Part shown: positions 1 to 8,582 of the stretch, piece after piece | How the letters are laid out: the number at the start of each line of letters is the position of its first letter | How positions within the stretch are numbered: position 1 is the first letter of the stretch | NCBI RefSeq assembly: GCF_044197065.1 | Contig: NZ_JBIQOI010000002.1 | Span: 930,001 to 994,000, forward strand | DNA: 64,000 nt | Source: Kluyvera ascorbata_C | GTDB taxonomy: Bacteria > Pseudomonadota > Gammaproteobacteria > Enterobacterales > Enterobacteriaceae | Direction: 5' to 3' | Translations under genes and position numbers: made by a program | The notes under the pieces: generated by a model | Database searches by the model: none | The model's input: only the letters and a program-made list of their open reading frames with translations | Told to the model about the DNA's origin: nothing

Positions 1-103
1 TTGGCAGCGACGAAGCGCTGCCTGGTCCACACAATTTTGCCGTACAGGTATCTCGGTGTACCATCCTGCACAGCGAATTTTCTCTTTAATGCGAGACAAC
101 ACT

Positions 104-922
104 ATGACTGCACGTGTGATTGCCCTGGATCTGGACGGAACGCTCCTGACGCCTAAGAAAACCCTTCTTCCCTCTTCACTCGAAGCACTGAATCGTGCCC
201 GTGCGGCGGGCTATCAATTAATGATTGTCACCGGTCGACATCACGTTGCCATTCATCCTTTTTATCAGGCACTGGCGTTAGATACACCTGCAATTTGTTG
301 TAATGGCACTTATCTTTATGATTATCAAAATAAAAAAGTAATTACCGCTGACCCGATGCCGGTCGAAAAAGCCCAACAACTGATTACGCTGCTGGATGAA
401 CATCAGGTACATGGCCTGATGTACGTCGACGATACCATGATGTATCAGTATCCAACTGGCCACGTGGTACGCACCAGCAACTGGGCGCAGAGTCTGCCGG
501 AAGCCCAACGTCCGTCGTTCACCCAGGTTGATTCACTGGCGCAGGCCGCTCACGAAGTGGAGAACGTCTGGAAGTTTGCGCTGACCGATGAAAATGGCCA
601 GAAACTGCGCGAATTCGCCGAGCACGTCGAAAAAACGCTGCAACTGGAGTGCGAGTGGTCGTGGCACGATCAGGTTGATATCTCCCGTCAAGGGAACAGC
701 AAAGGCAAACGCCTGACGCAGTTTATCACCGACCAGGGCTGGTCGATGCAGGACGTGGTCGCATTTGGCGATAACTTTAACGATATCAGTATGCTGGAAG
801 CAGCCGGAACCGGCGTGGCGATGGGCAATGCCGATGACGCGGTCAAAGCCCGCGCCAACGTGGTGATTGGCGACAACACCACCGATGCCATCGCCGATTA
901 CATCAATAAACACCTGCTCTAA
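104..922 (+). CDS. ybhA: HAD-family pyridoxal phosphate / sugar phosphatase YbhA
   Basis: Cytosolic haloacid-dehalogenase (Cof-type) hydrolase of 272 aa, the E. coli length. The N-terminal catalytic motif DLDGTLL, with its nucleophile and acid/base Asp pair, lies at about residues 8-14. The C-terminal metal-binding motif GDNFNDISML is near residue 225. The E. coli orthologue dephosphorylates pyridoxal phosphate and some sugar phosphates. An in-frame upstream ATG at 56 exists, but family alignment (MTxRVIALDLDG) favours the ATG at 104. The gene converges on modC: its TAA at 920-922 is followed immediately by the modC stop on the other strand, with no terminator between them. Confidence 0.95.
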   Translation: MTARVIALDLDGTLLTPKKTLLPSSLEALNRARAAGYQLMIVTGRHHVAIHPFYQALALDTPAICCNGTYLYDYQNKKVITADPMPVEKAQQLITLLDEHQVHGLMYVDDTMMYQYPTGHVVRTSNWAQSLPEAQRPSFTQVDSLAQAAHEVENVWKFALTDENGQKLREFAEHVEKTLQLECEWSWHDQVDISRQGNSKGKRLTQFITDQGWSMQDVVAFGDNFNDISMLEAAGTGVAMGNADDAVKARANVVIGDNTTDAIADYINKHLL

Positions 923-1981
923 TCAGGCGGTGATCGACACGCTTTTCACCTGAGCGTAGAGCCATTGGCCTGGCTTCACCGCCAGGTCATCTCTCGCCCA
1001 CGGGCTGATACGCGCCCACAGCGTGCGTCCGCTGACGTCCAGCTGTACTTCCACCTGGCCGTTATCGTCGTAACACTGCACCACCTTCGCGTGCAGCACG
1101 TTACGGATGCTGGTGTGTAGAGACGGTTGCAGCACCAGCGACACATCGGTGGCCTGAATGCGTACGCGCACCGCGCTCTGTAGCGGCTTCTCAAGCTTGT
1201 TGACCCAAATATGCTGGTCGCCGAGCGCCAGTGCGGTCATCGCGTAATGCGGATGATGTTCCAGCACCGTGACGCGCAGAATGCTGCTCTGCTGCTCCTG
1301 CGGCAGCCATGGATGCATCACGCTGCTGCCCCACACCTCTTCCAGGTTGCCGAAGGCTTTCACCTTGCCGCCTTCCAGCACCAGCACTTTGTCAGCCAGA
1401 TGCAGGATTTCGTCCAGCGAGTGGCTAACGTAGAGCATCGGTATATTAATTTCCCGCGCCAGACGCTGTAAGTAAGGCAGCAGCTCACGTTTACGCGGAA
1501 TATCGAGCGAGGCCAGCGGTTCATCCAGCAGCAGCAACTCAGGGGCGGTTAGCAATGCGCGGCCTATCGCCACGCGCTGTTTTTCCCCGCCAGAAAGGCT
1601 GCCGGGAAGCCTATCGAGCAGAGGCTCAATGCCGAGCAGCGCCACCAGCTTATCAAACTGGTCGGCCATGCTTTTTGCCATGCCGTAGCGCAGATTGCCG
1701 CGCACCTTATAGTGCGGGAACAGGCGCGCATCCTGGAACACGTAGCCGACACGGCGTTTTTCCGGCGCCAAACATACGCCTTGTTCCGCATCATTTAATA
1801 CGCGACCGTTGAGGACAATACGTCCCTGCTGCGGTTTCGTCAGGCCGCTGATGGCATTAATCAGCGACGTTTTACCCGCTCCGGAGACGCCAAACACGGC
1901 GGTAATACCCGAAGCCGGTAGGGATTCATCGATTTGCAGACAGTGCGTACCCAGCGTCTGGCTAAATTTCAGCTCCAGCAT
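923..1981 (-). CDS. modC: Molybdate ABC transporter ATP-binding protein ModC
   Basis: 352 aa cytosolic ATPase that drives ModB for molybdate and tungstate import. Visible motifs are the Walker A loop GVSGAGKTS near residue 32, the Q-loop VFQDARLF, the signature LSGGEKQR and Walker B LLLLDEPLASLD. The C-terminal about 65 residues form the Mop-type oxyanion-binding regulatory domain (SIRNVLHAKV...NGQVEVQLD). It is the last gene of modABC, starting 2 nt after the modB stop. Confidence 0.97.
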   Translation of the reverse strand: MLELKFSQTLGTHCLQIDESLPASGITAVFGVSGAGKTSLINAISGLTKPQQGRIVLNGRVLNDAEQGVCLAPEKRRVGYVFQDARLFPHYKVRGNLRYGMAKSMADQFDKLVALLGIEPLLDRLPGSLSGGEKQRVAIGRALLTAPELLLLDEPLASLDIPRKRELLPYLQRLAREINIPMLYVSHSLDEILHLADKVLVLEGGKVKAFGNLEEVWGSSVMHPWLPQEQQSSILRVTVLEHHPHYAMTALALGDQHIWVNKLEKPLQSAVRVRIQATDVSLVLQPSLHTSIRNVLHAKVVQCYDDNGQVEVQLDVSGRTLWARISPWARDDLAVKPGQWLYAQVKSVSITA

Positions 1982-1983
1982 GG

Positions 1984-2673
1984 TTACGCTCCCATCCGAC
2001 GGCGGCTAATGCTGGCCAGCCATTCAGAAATCATCAGGGAAATCAGCGCCAATACGATGGAAATCAGACACAGACGCGCCGCCGCGCTTTCGCCGCCAGG
2101 GGTCTGAATCAGGGTGTACATCGCGGAAGGAATGGTGCGCGTCTCGCCAGGGATATTAGAGACAAAGGTAATGGTCGCCCCAAATTCGCCGAGCGAACGG
2201 GCGAAGGCCAGTACGGTGCCGACGATAATCCCCGGTAGCATCAGCGGTAGCGTAATGGTGCAGAACACCCGCCAGCGACCGGCACCCAGCGTGCGCGCTG
2301 CCTGCTCGAGCTTAACATCAACGCCTTCCAGGGCGAGACGAATAGCGCGAACCATCAGCGGAAACGACATCACCGCCGCAGCAATCACCGCGCCACGCCA
2401 GCTAAACGCGAAGGTCAGGCCGAACCAGTCATACAGCCAGGACCCGATAAAACCACGCCGCCCTAGCGCAATCAGCAGCAGGTACCCGACCACCACCGGT
2501 GGCAGCACCAGCGGCAGATGGATAAGGCCATCGAGCAGCGCTTTACCCGGGAAGCTGCGACGTACCAGCAACCAGGCGAAAAAGATCCCAAACGGCAGGC
2601 TAAACACCACGGCCAGGGACGAAACTTTCAGGCTCAGCAGAACCGCCTGCCATTCGGGATCGGTCAATATCAT
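1984..2673 (-). CDS. modB: Molybdate ABC transporter permease ModB
   Basis: 229 aa inner-membrane permease with about five to six hydrophobic segments. The EAA-type cytoplasmic loop (EQAARTLGAGRWRVF, near residue 145) docks with ModC. Length matches the E. coli protein. Its ATG overlaps the last base of the modA stop (TAATG), so translation is probably coupled to modA. Confidence 0.96.
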   Translation of the reverse strand: MILTDPEWQAVLLSLKVSSLAVVFSLPFGIFFAWLLVRRSFPGKALLDGLIHLPLVLPPVVVGYLLLIALGRRGFIGSWLYDWFGLTFAFSWRGAVIAAAVMSFPLMVRAIRLALEGVDVKLEQAARTLGAGRWRVFCTITLPLMLPGIIVGTVLAFARSLGEFGATITFVSNIPGETRTIPSAMYTLIQTPGGESAAARLCLISIVLALISLMISEWLASISRRRMGA

Positions 2674-3446
2674 TAGCGAGTCGTAAATCCGTAACGTTTA
2701 AAGATTTCGGATGCCTGCGGCCCTTTCAGGTAGTCATAGAACGCCGAGACGGTTGCGTTTTTATGGCCATCGATGATGGCAATCGGGTATTCCACTTTCT
2801 GGTGTGAATCTTCCGGGAAGGTGCCGACCACTTTGACGCCTTTACTGGCGACCGCGTCAGAACCGTAGACGATACCCAGCGGGGCTTCATTACGTTCAAC
2901 CAGCGCCAACGCACCGCGAACGTCTTCAGCCGGAGCCAGTTTTGGTGACAGGGTTTCCCATGCGCCCAGCTTCTGCAGCGCTTCTTTCGCGTAGATGCCT
3001 GCCGGTACGTGATCCGGGTCGCCTACCGCCAGACGGCCACCTTTCAGCAGGCTGGTCCAGTTGGTTTTCGCATTAATGGTGATATCGCTCTGGGCGCTGG
3101 CTTTTGGTGCCACAACGACCAGGCTGTTACCCAGCAGGGTTTCGCGGGTAGCGGTGTCGATAGCTTTCTTATCAACCGCATAGTCCATCCATTTCTGGTC
3201 AGCGGAAATAAACAAGTCCGCCGGCGCGCCTGCTTCAATCTGGCGTGCCAGCGTAGAAGAAGAAGCAAAAGAAGAGACAACATCAACGTTCTTCTCTTTT
3301 TTATATTCTTTCGCAATATCCTGCATGGCGTTAGTCAGCGATGCCGCCGCAAATACGGTGATCTTGCTTTCATCAGCCAGCGCGTGACCCGCAACGGAAA
3401 GCGTTAACGTCGCCCCTGCAAACAAACGTAACCATGAACCTGTCAT
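2673..3446 (-). CDS. modA: Periplasmic molybdate-binding protein ModA
   Basis: 257 aa with a Sec signal peptide (hydrophobic core LFAGATLTLSVAGHALA, cleavage expected near residue 24). The mature protein opens with ITVFAAASLTNAMQDIA, typical of molybdate-binding proteins. It captures molybdate or tungstate in the periplasm and delivers it to ModBC. It is the first gene of modABC and lies directly downstream of a ModE-type operator. Confidence 0.97.
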   Translation of the reverse strand: MTGSWLRLFAGATLTLSVAGHALADESKITVFAAASLTNAMQDIAKEYKKEKNVDVVSSFASSSTLARQIEAGAPADLFISADQKWMDYAVDKKAIDTATRETLLGNSLVVVAPKASAQSDITINAKTNWTSLLKGGRLAVGDPDHVPAGIYAKEALQKLGAWETLSPKLAPAEDVRGALALVERNEAPLGIVYGSDAVASKGVKVVGTFPEDSHQKVEYPIAIIDGHKNATVSAFYDYLKGPQASEIFKRYGFTTR

Positions 3447-3465
3447 TTAAAACTCCTGTGTGTAC

Positions 3466-3489
3466 CGTTGTATATCGAAAAATACAGCG
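3466..3489 (-). promoter_or_regulatory. ModE operator of modABC
   Basis: Inverted repeat CGTTGTAT-N8-ATACAGCG (one mismatch between arms), 20 bp upstream of modA. ModE dimers with molybdate bind a TATA-rich dyad of this form at the modA promoter in E. coli and repress transcription. The modE gene is 0.4 kb away. The assignment rests on position and half-site resemblance. Confidence 0.72.
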
Positions 3490-3588
3490 CAGAGTATAGG
3501 GGCTTTCCTGGATTAATGCATTACAGATACATGAATTATTGCTGTGTTTACGGGATGTTATCGGCAGGAGTGTGAAGAACTTCATAGC

Positions 3589-3615
3589 AAAACGCCCGGT
3601 CAGACCGGGCGTTTT
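3589..3615 (-). terminator. Rho-independent terminator after acrZ
   Basis: Perfect hairpin with arms AAAACGCCCGGT and ACCGGGCGTTTT and loop CAG, 8 bp beyond the acrZ stop. The T-tract is short, so it may also slow readthrough towards modA. Confidence 0.75.
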
Positions 3616-3622
3616 GAGGAAA

Positions 3623-3772
3623 TCAGTGGTTTTGCTGGTTGCCGTCTTTATGACCGACACCGGAGAAGATGTTAAACACTTCACCCAGACCGTAAATTAA
3701 CCCCAGGATGATAGCCATCACTACGGGTACCATGATTACGGCAAAAACCAGACTTTTCAACAGCTCTAACAT
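3623..3772 (-). CDS. acrZ: AcrB-associated small membrane protein AcrZ (YbhT)
   Basis: 49 aa single-pass inner-membrane protein that binds the AcrB efflux pump and modulates export of some drugs such as chloramphenicol. The translation begins MLELLKSLVFAVIMVPVV, continues with a hydrophobic helix and ends in a short polar tail (GVGHKDGNQQNH). Length and sequence match E. coli AcrZ apart from the tail. It is divergent from modE, as in E. coli. Confidence 0.95.
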   Translation of the reverse strand: MLELLKSLVFAVIMVPVVMAIILGLIYGLGEVFNIFSGVGHKDGNQQNH

Positions 3773-3902
3773 GGTTTACTCCAGACATTGTGATGCGGTT
3801 ATTGTAACCGGATATCGCAGAATTACACTCCCTTTTGTGCGGTGTGCTTTGCGCTTGCTAACATTTGGGTCAGAATACCCTTTTTATTGCCAGGATACTC
3901 TT

Positions 3903-4691
3903 ATGCAGGCTGAAATCCTTCTTACCCTCAAGCTCCAGCAGCGCCTGTTCGCCGATCCGCGCCGCATTTCACTCCTCAAACAAATAGCACAGACCGGCTC
4001 CATCAGCCAGGGAGCGAAAAATGCGGGTATCAGTTATAAGAGCGCATGGGATGCGATTAATGAAATGAACCAGCTGAGCGAGCAGTCGCTGGTCGACCGC
4101 GCCACCGGCGGTAAAGGCGGCGGCGGTGCGGTGCTCACTCGCTACGGTCAGCGCCTGATTCAACTCTACGACCTGCTGGCGCAAATCCAGCAAAAAGCCT
4201 TTGATGTGCTGAGCGATGATGACGCTCTGCCGTTAGACAGCCTGCTCGCCGCTATTTCACGCTTCTCCCTGCAAACCAGCGCCCGCAACCAGTGGTTTGG
4301 TACCGTGACCCAACGCGACCACCAGCAGGTGCAACAACACGTGGATATTCTGCTGGCTGACGGCAGTACGCGCCTCAAGGTGGCCATCACCGCCCAGAGT
4401 GGCGAACGTTTAGGGCTCGATGAAGGCAAAGAGGTGCTGGTATTGCTGAAAGCACCGTGGGTCAGCGTCACCCGCGATCCAAAAGTTGCCGCAGCGGCCG
4501 ATAACCAGCTTCCATGCCGGATAAGCCATATCCAGCGTGGCGAAGAGCAGTGTGAAGTGCTGATGGCGTTGCCGGATGGGCAGACCCTTTGCGCGACCCT
4601 GCCGCTGGCAGAAGCCGCAGGGCTGGAGGAAGGTGCTGACGTCACAGCATTCTTTAACGCCGATCGCATCATTCTTGCCACGTTGTGCTGA
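3903..4691 (+). CDS. modE: Molybdate-responsive transcription regulator ModE
   Basis: 262 aa. The N-terminal winged helix-turn-helix (GSISQGAKNAGISYKSAWDA, about residues 32-51) binds DNA. Two C-terminal Mop (TOBE-like) domains bind molybdate at the dimer interface. ModE represses modABC and activates molybdoenzyme genes. An in-frame extension upstream to 3708 exists, but the family start MQAEILLTLKLQQ places the start at 3903. Confidence 0.97.
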   Translation: MQAEILLTLKLQQRLFADPRRISLLKQIAQTGSISQGAKNAGISYKSAWDAINEMNQLSEQSLVDRATGGKGGGGAVLTRYGQRLIQLYDLLAQIQQKAFDVLSDDDALPLDSLLAAISRFSLQTSARNQWFGTVTQRDHQQVQQHVDILLADGSTRLKVAITAQSGERLGLDEGKEVLVLLKAPWVSVTRDPKVAAAADNQLPCRISHIQRGEEQCEVLMALPDGQTLCATLPLAEAAGLEEGADVTAFFNADRIILATLC

Positions 4692-4758
4692 TGGCATTGA
4701 CTTTACGCTGAGGAAGACGTATCCCTGATGCAAATCGCTGCAAAAAACGGGATACATC

Positions 4759-6237
4759 ATGTCATCATTGCAAATTTCGCAAGGCACGTTTCGTCTTAGC
4801 GACACAAAAACATTAAAAATTGAGCATCTGGCGCTGCGTGCTGGCGAAAGCTGGGCCTTTGTTGGCAGCAACGGTAGCGGTAAATCGGCGCTGGCTCGCG
4901 CGCTGGCCGGTGAGCTTCCGCTACTCACCGGCAGCCGCGACAGCACGTTTACCCGCATCACTCGCCTCTCCTTCGAGCAGCTGCAAAAACTGGTCAGCGA
5001 CGAGTGGCAGCGCAACAACACCGACATGCTAAGCGCTGACGAAGACGACACCGGGCGTACCACCGCGCAAATTATCCAGGATGAAGTCAAAGACGAGGCG
5101 CTGTGCGCCCGGCTTGCCGCGCAGTTTGGCATCAGCCATCTGCTGGAACGCCGCTTTAAATACCTCTCCACCGGTGAGACCCGCAAGACGCTGCTCTGTC
5201 AGGCGCTGATGGCACAGCCGGACCTATTAATCCTCGATGAGCCTTTTGACGGCCTGGACGTGGCCTCTCGTCGCCAGCTAGCGGAGCATCTGGCAGTGCT
5301 GCACCAGGAGGGTTATACGCTGGTGCTGGTGCTTAACCGCTTTGATGATATCCCTGATTTCGTGCCGTTTGCCGGGGTACTGGCCGACTGTACCCTGACG
5401 GAAACCGGCGAGAAGAAAGCGCTGCTTGAGCAAACGCTGATTGCACAACTGGCGCACAGTGAGAAACTGTCCGGGATGACCTTACCCGAGCCGGATGCCC
5501 CATCAGCCCGACTCTCTATCGCTGACGACATGCCTCGCATCGTGCTGAAAGACGGCGTGGTCTCCTATAACGATCGGGCGATCATCGACCATTTAAGCTG
5601 GACGGTCGCCCCGGACGAGCACTGGCAGATTGTTGGTCCGAACGGCGCGGGTAAGTCAACGCTGCTGAGCCTGGTGACGGGCGATCATCCCCAGGGCTAC
5701 AGTAACGATCTGACTCTGTTTGGCCGTCGCCGCGGCAGCGGTGAAACCATCTGGGACATTAAAAAGCATATCGGCTACGTCAGCAGCAGCCTGCATCTGG
5801 ACTACCGGGTGAGCACTACGCTGCGCAATGTGATCCTCTCTGGCTACTTCGACTCCATCGGCATTTATCAGGCTGTATCTGACAAACAGCGCAAGCTGGT
5901 CGACGAGTGGCTGCACATCCTTGGCATGGACCCGCGCACCGCCGACGCGCCGTTCCACAGCCTTTCCTGGGGGCAACAGCGGCTGGCGCTGATCGTTCGC
6001 GCACTAGTAAAACACCCCACACTGCTGATCCTCGATGAACCGCTACAGGGGCTGGACCCGCTCAACCGTCAGGTGGTTCGCCGCTTTGTCGATGTGCTGA
6101 TTAGCGAAGGTAAAACGCAATTACTGTTTGTATCGCACCATGCGGAAGATGCGCCGGAATGCATCACCCATCGGCTGGAGTTTGTCGCCGACGGCGACGG
6201 CTATCGTTACGAGGTTGGCCCCATCACTATTGCCTGA
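4759..6237 (+). CDS. modF: Tandem ABC ATPase ModF (PhrA)
   Basis: 492 aa soluble protein with two fused ABC ATPase domains. Walker A motifs are GSNGSGKSA (about residue 36) and GPNGAGKSTL (about residue 295). Signatures are LSTGETRK and LSWGQQRL, with Walker B LLILDEPFDGLD and LLILDEPLQGLD. There are no transmembrane segments. The gene follows modE by 67 bp, and its precise role in molybdate metabolism is unproven. The last residues (about EVGPITIA) differ from E. coli ModF because the stop lies inside a REP element. Confidence 0.94.
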   Translation: MSSLQISQGTFRLSDTKTLKIEHLALRAGESWAFVGSNGSGKSALARALAGELPLLTGSRDSTFTRITRLSFEQLQKLVSDEWQRNNTDMLSADEDDTGRTTAQIIQDEVKDEALCARLAAQFGISHLLERRFKYLSTGETRKTLLCQALMAQPDLLILDEPFDGLDVASRRQLAEHLAVLHQEGYTLVLVLNRFDDIPDFVPFAGVLADCTLTETGEKKALLEQTLIAQLAHSEKLSGMTLPEPDAPSARLSIADDMPRIVLKDGVVSYNDRAIIDHLSWTVAPDEHWQIVGPNGAGKSTLLSLVTGDHPQGYSNDLTLFGRRRGSGETIWDIKKHIGYVSSSLHLDYRVSTTLRNVILSGYFDSIGIYQAVSDKQRKLVDEWLHILGMDPRTADAPFHSLSWGQQRLALIVRALVKHPTLLILDEPLQGLDPLNRQVVRRFVDVLISEGKTQLLFVSHHAEDAPECITHRLEFVADGDGYRYEVGPITIA

Positions 6238-6297
6238 TGGCGCTTCGCTTATCAGGCGTCCCCTAAATGTAGCCCGGCCAAGCGAAGCGCCGCCGGG
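6231..6297. repeat. REP/BIME pair after modF
   Basis: Two palindromic units. The first, 6231-6257, has arms TGCCTGATGGCG... and ...TTATCAGGC and contains the modF stop codon. The second, 6269-6297, is of the GTAGCCCGGCC...GCCGGG type. Confidence 0.8.
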
Positions 6298-6412
6298 TTC
6301 ACACAACACGCCCCCATTACCACCTCACCTTTTTCAGACTTTTTTCACCCCACTCCGCTAACCCCTTTGATTTATAATGCAATCTGCTGAGGTTATCGTA
6401 CTGATTCAAGTA

Positions 6413-6428
6413 GTGTAAGCGATTCCAC
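6413..6428 (+). promoter_or_regulatory. External gal operator O_E
   Basis: GTGTAAGCGATTCCAC matches the 16-bp GalR/GalS operator consensus and sits 94 bp before the galE start. Its centre (6420.5) is 113 bp from that of the internal operator at 6526-6541, the spacing used for the GalR-HU repression loop in E. coli. Confidence 0.92.
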
Positions 6429-6429
6429 T

Positions 6430-6469
6430 AATTTAGCCCATGTCACACTTTTGGCTTCTCTGTTATGCT
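6430..6469 (+). promoter_or_regulatory. gal CRP site and P1/P2 promoter region
   Basis: The stretch AATTTAGCCCATGTCACACT corresponds to the E. coli gal CRP-cAMP site. It is followed by a -10-like TATGCT at 6464-6469. With O_E at -60.5, P1 transcription should start near 6481. Confidence 0.75.
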
Positions 6470-6506
6470 AAGGTTATTCCATGCCATAAGCTTAACGGAG
6501 CTAAAA

Positions 6507-7523
6507 ATGAAAGTATTGGTTACAGGTGGTAGCGGTTACATAGGAAGCCACACATGTGTGCAACTGCTGCAACAAGGCCACGATGTTGTCATCCTCGATA
6601 ATCTGTGCAACAGCAAGCACAGCGTCGTATCGGTCATCGCCCGTCTGGGCGGCAAGCAGCCGAGCTTCGTCGAAGGCGATATTCGTAACGAAGCGCTGAT
6701 GGTTGAGATCCTCAAGGATCACGCCATTGAAGCGGTAATTCACTTCGCGGGTCTGAAAGCCGTCGGTGAGTCCGTGCAAAAGCCTCTGGAGTACTATGAC
6801 AACAACGTCAACGGTACCCTGCGTCTGGTTGCCGCGATGCGCACTGCCAACGTCAAAAACTTCATCTTCAGCTCCTCCGCAACCGTCTATGGCGATCAGC
6901 CAAAAATTCCTTACGTAGAAAGCTTCCCAACCGGCACGCCGCAAAGCCCGTACGGTAAGAGCAAACTGATGGTTGAACAGATCCTGACCGACCTGCAAAA
7001 AGCGCAGCCGGAGTGGAGCATTGCGCTGCTGCGTTATTTCAACCCAGTAGGCGCACATCAGTCTGGCGATATGGGTGAAGATCCGCAGGGCATCCCGAAT
7101 AACCTGATGCCGTACATCGCGCAGGTCGCCGTGGGCCGCCGCGAATCGCTGGCCATTTTCGGCAACGACTACCCAACGCCTGACGGCACCGGCGTGCGTG
7201 ACTACATCCACGTCATGGACCTCGCTGACGGCCACGTCGCCGCGATGGAAAAACTGGCAAACAAAGCCGGCGTACATATTTACAACCTGGGCGCAGGCGT
7301 GGGCAGCAGCGTGCTGGATGTGGTTAACGCATTCAGCAAGGCCTGTGGCAAACCGATTAATTACCATTTTGCTCCACGTCGCGATGGCGATCTCCCTGCT
7401 TACTGGGCCGATGCAACCAAAGCCGACAAAGAGCTGAACTGGCGCGTAACCCGTAACCTTGACGAAATGGCGCAGGACACCTGGAACTGGCAGTCCCGTC
7501 ATCCTCAGGGATATCCAGACTAA
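6507..7523 (+). CDS. galE: UDP-glucose 4-epimerase GalE
   Basis: 338 aa NAD+-dependent SDR enzyme interconverting UDP-galactose and UDP-glucose in the Leloir pathway, also supplying UDP-galactose for surface sugars. The Rossmann motif GGSGYIGS (Gly7, Gly10, Gly13) and the catalytic SSSATVYG and YGKSK (Tyr149-Lys153 in the E. coli numbering) are present. Start chosen at MKVLVTGG with SD ACGGAG upstream; a longer frame to 6465 is not supported. It is the first gene of galETKM. Confidence 0.98.
   Translation: MKVLVTGGSGYIGSHTCVQLLQQGHDVVILDNLCNSKHSVVSVIARLGGKQPSFVEGDIRNEALMVEILKDHAIEAVIHFAGLKAVGESVQKPLEYYDNNVNGTLRLVAAMRTANVKNFIFSSSATVYGDQPKIPYVESFPTGTPQSPYGKSKLMVEQILTDLQKAQPEWSIALLRYFNPVGAHQSGDMGEDPQGIPNNLMPYIAQVAVGRRESLAIFGNDYPTPDGTGVRDYIHVMDLADGHVAAMEKLANKAGVHIYNLGAGVGSSVLDVVNAFSKACGKPINYHFAPRRDGDLPAYWADATKADKELNWRVTRNLDEMAQDTWNWQSRHPQGYPD
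6526..6541 (+). promoter_or_regulatory. Internal gal operator O_I
   Basis: GTGGTAGCGGTTACAT lies within galE codons 7-12 and is the same 16-mer I recall for E. coli O_I. It serves as both the Rossmann-loop coding sequence and a GalR/GalS binding site. Confidence 0.9.
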
Positions 7524-7533
7524 GGATTTTGTC

Positions 7534-8580
7534 ATGACGCAATTTAACCCCGTCGACCATCCACACCGCCGTTTTAATCCGTTAACCGGCCAGTGGATCC
7601 TTGTATCACCGCATCGTGCAAAGCGCCCTTGGCAAGGGGCGCAAGAGACACCAGCAAAACAAACGCTGCCCGCGCACGATCCGGATTGTTTTTTATGCCC
7701 GGGTAATACCCGGGTGACGGGCGATAAAAACCCCGACTACACCAGCACCTACGTTTTTACCAATGACTTTGCCGCGCTGATGACCGACACGCCGGACGCG
7801 CCGGAAAGCGACGATCCGCTGATGCGTTGTCAAAGCGCGCGCGGCACTAGCCGGGTGATTTGCTTCTCGCCAGATCACAGCAAAACGCTGCCGGAGCTGA
7901 GCCTTAACGCGCTGCAATCGGTGGTGAAAACCTGGCAGGAACAGACCGCCGACCTCGGCCAGCAGTACCCGTGGGTACAGGTGTTCGAGAACAAAGGCGC
8001 GGCGATGGGCTGCTCCAACCCGCACCCGCACGGACAGGTCTGGGCGAACAGCTTCCTGCCAAACGAAATTGAGCGCGAAGACCGCCTGATGCGCGAGTAC
8101 TACGCCGAGCAAAAATCGCCAATGCTGGTTGACTACGTTAACCGCGAGCTGGCTGATGGCAGCCGTACGGTGGTAGAAACCGAGCACTGGCTGGCAGTGG
8201 TGCCATACTGGGCGGCATGGCCGTTCGAAACGCTGCTGCTGCCAAAAGCGCACGTGCTGCGTATTACCGATTTAACCGAGGCACAGCGCGACGATTTAGC
8301 GCTGGCGCTGAAAAAACTGACCAGCCGTTATGACAACCTGTTCCAGTGCTCCTTCCCCTACTCGATGGGCTGGCACGGCGCACCGTTTAATGGCGAAGAA
8401 AATGCGCACTGGCAGCTGCATGCCCATTTCTATCCGCCGTTGCTGCGCTCCGCTACCGTGCGCAAATTTATGGTTGGCTATGAAATGCTGGCAGAAACCC
8501 AGCGCGACCTGACGGCAGAACAAGCGGCTGAACGCCTGCGTGCGGTCAGCGACATCCACTTTCGCGAGTCCGGAGAATAA
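7534..8580 (+). CDS. galT: Galactose-1-phosphate uridylyltransferase GalT
   Basis: 348 aa HIT-superfamily transferase moving UMP between UDP-glucose and galactose-1-phosphate. The active-site motif SNPHPHGQVW contains the HPH triad, whose second His carries the uridylyl group. Zinc ligands include the CFLCPGN segment near residue 52. The start MTQFNPVDHPHRRFN fits the family; the frame upstream overlaps galE and is not used. It lies 10 bp after galE. Confidence 0.98.
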   Translation: MTQFNPVDHPHRRFNPLTGQWILVSPHRAKRPWQGAQETPAKQTLPAHDPDCFLCPGNTRVTGDKNPDYTSTYVFTNDFAALMTDTPDAPESDDPLMRCQSARGTSRVICFSPDHSKTLPELSLNALQSVVKTWQEQTADLGQQYPWVQVFENKGAAMGCSNPHPHGQVWANSFLPNEIEREDRLMREYYAEQKSPMLVDYVNRELADGSRTVVETEHWLAVVPYWAAWPFETLLLPKAHVLRITDLTEAQRDDLALALKKLTSRYDNLFQCSFPYSMGWHGAPFNGEENAHWQLHAHFYPPLLRSATVRKFMVGYEMLAETQRDLTAEQAAERLRAVSDIHFRESGE

Positions 8581-8582
8581 CA

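Noticed and set aside
6501..7535. 344-codon minus-strand ORF covering galE
   Set aside because: Antisense to a clear GalE frame with GC-biased third positions; long shadow ORFs are common in this composition.
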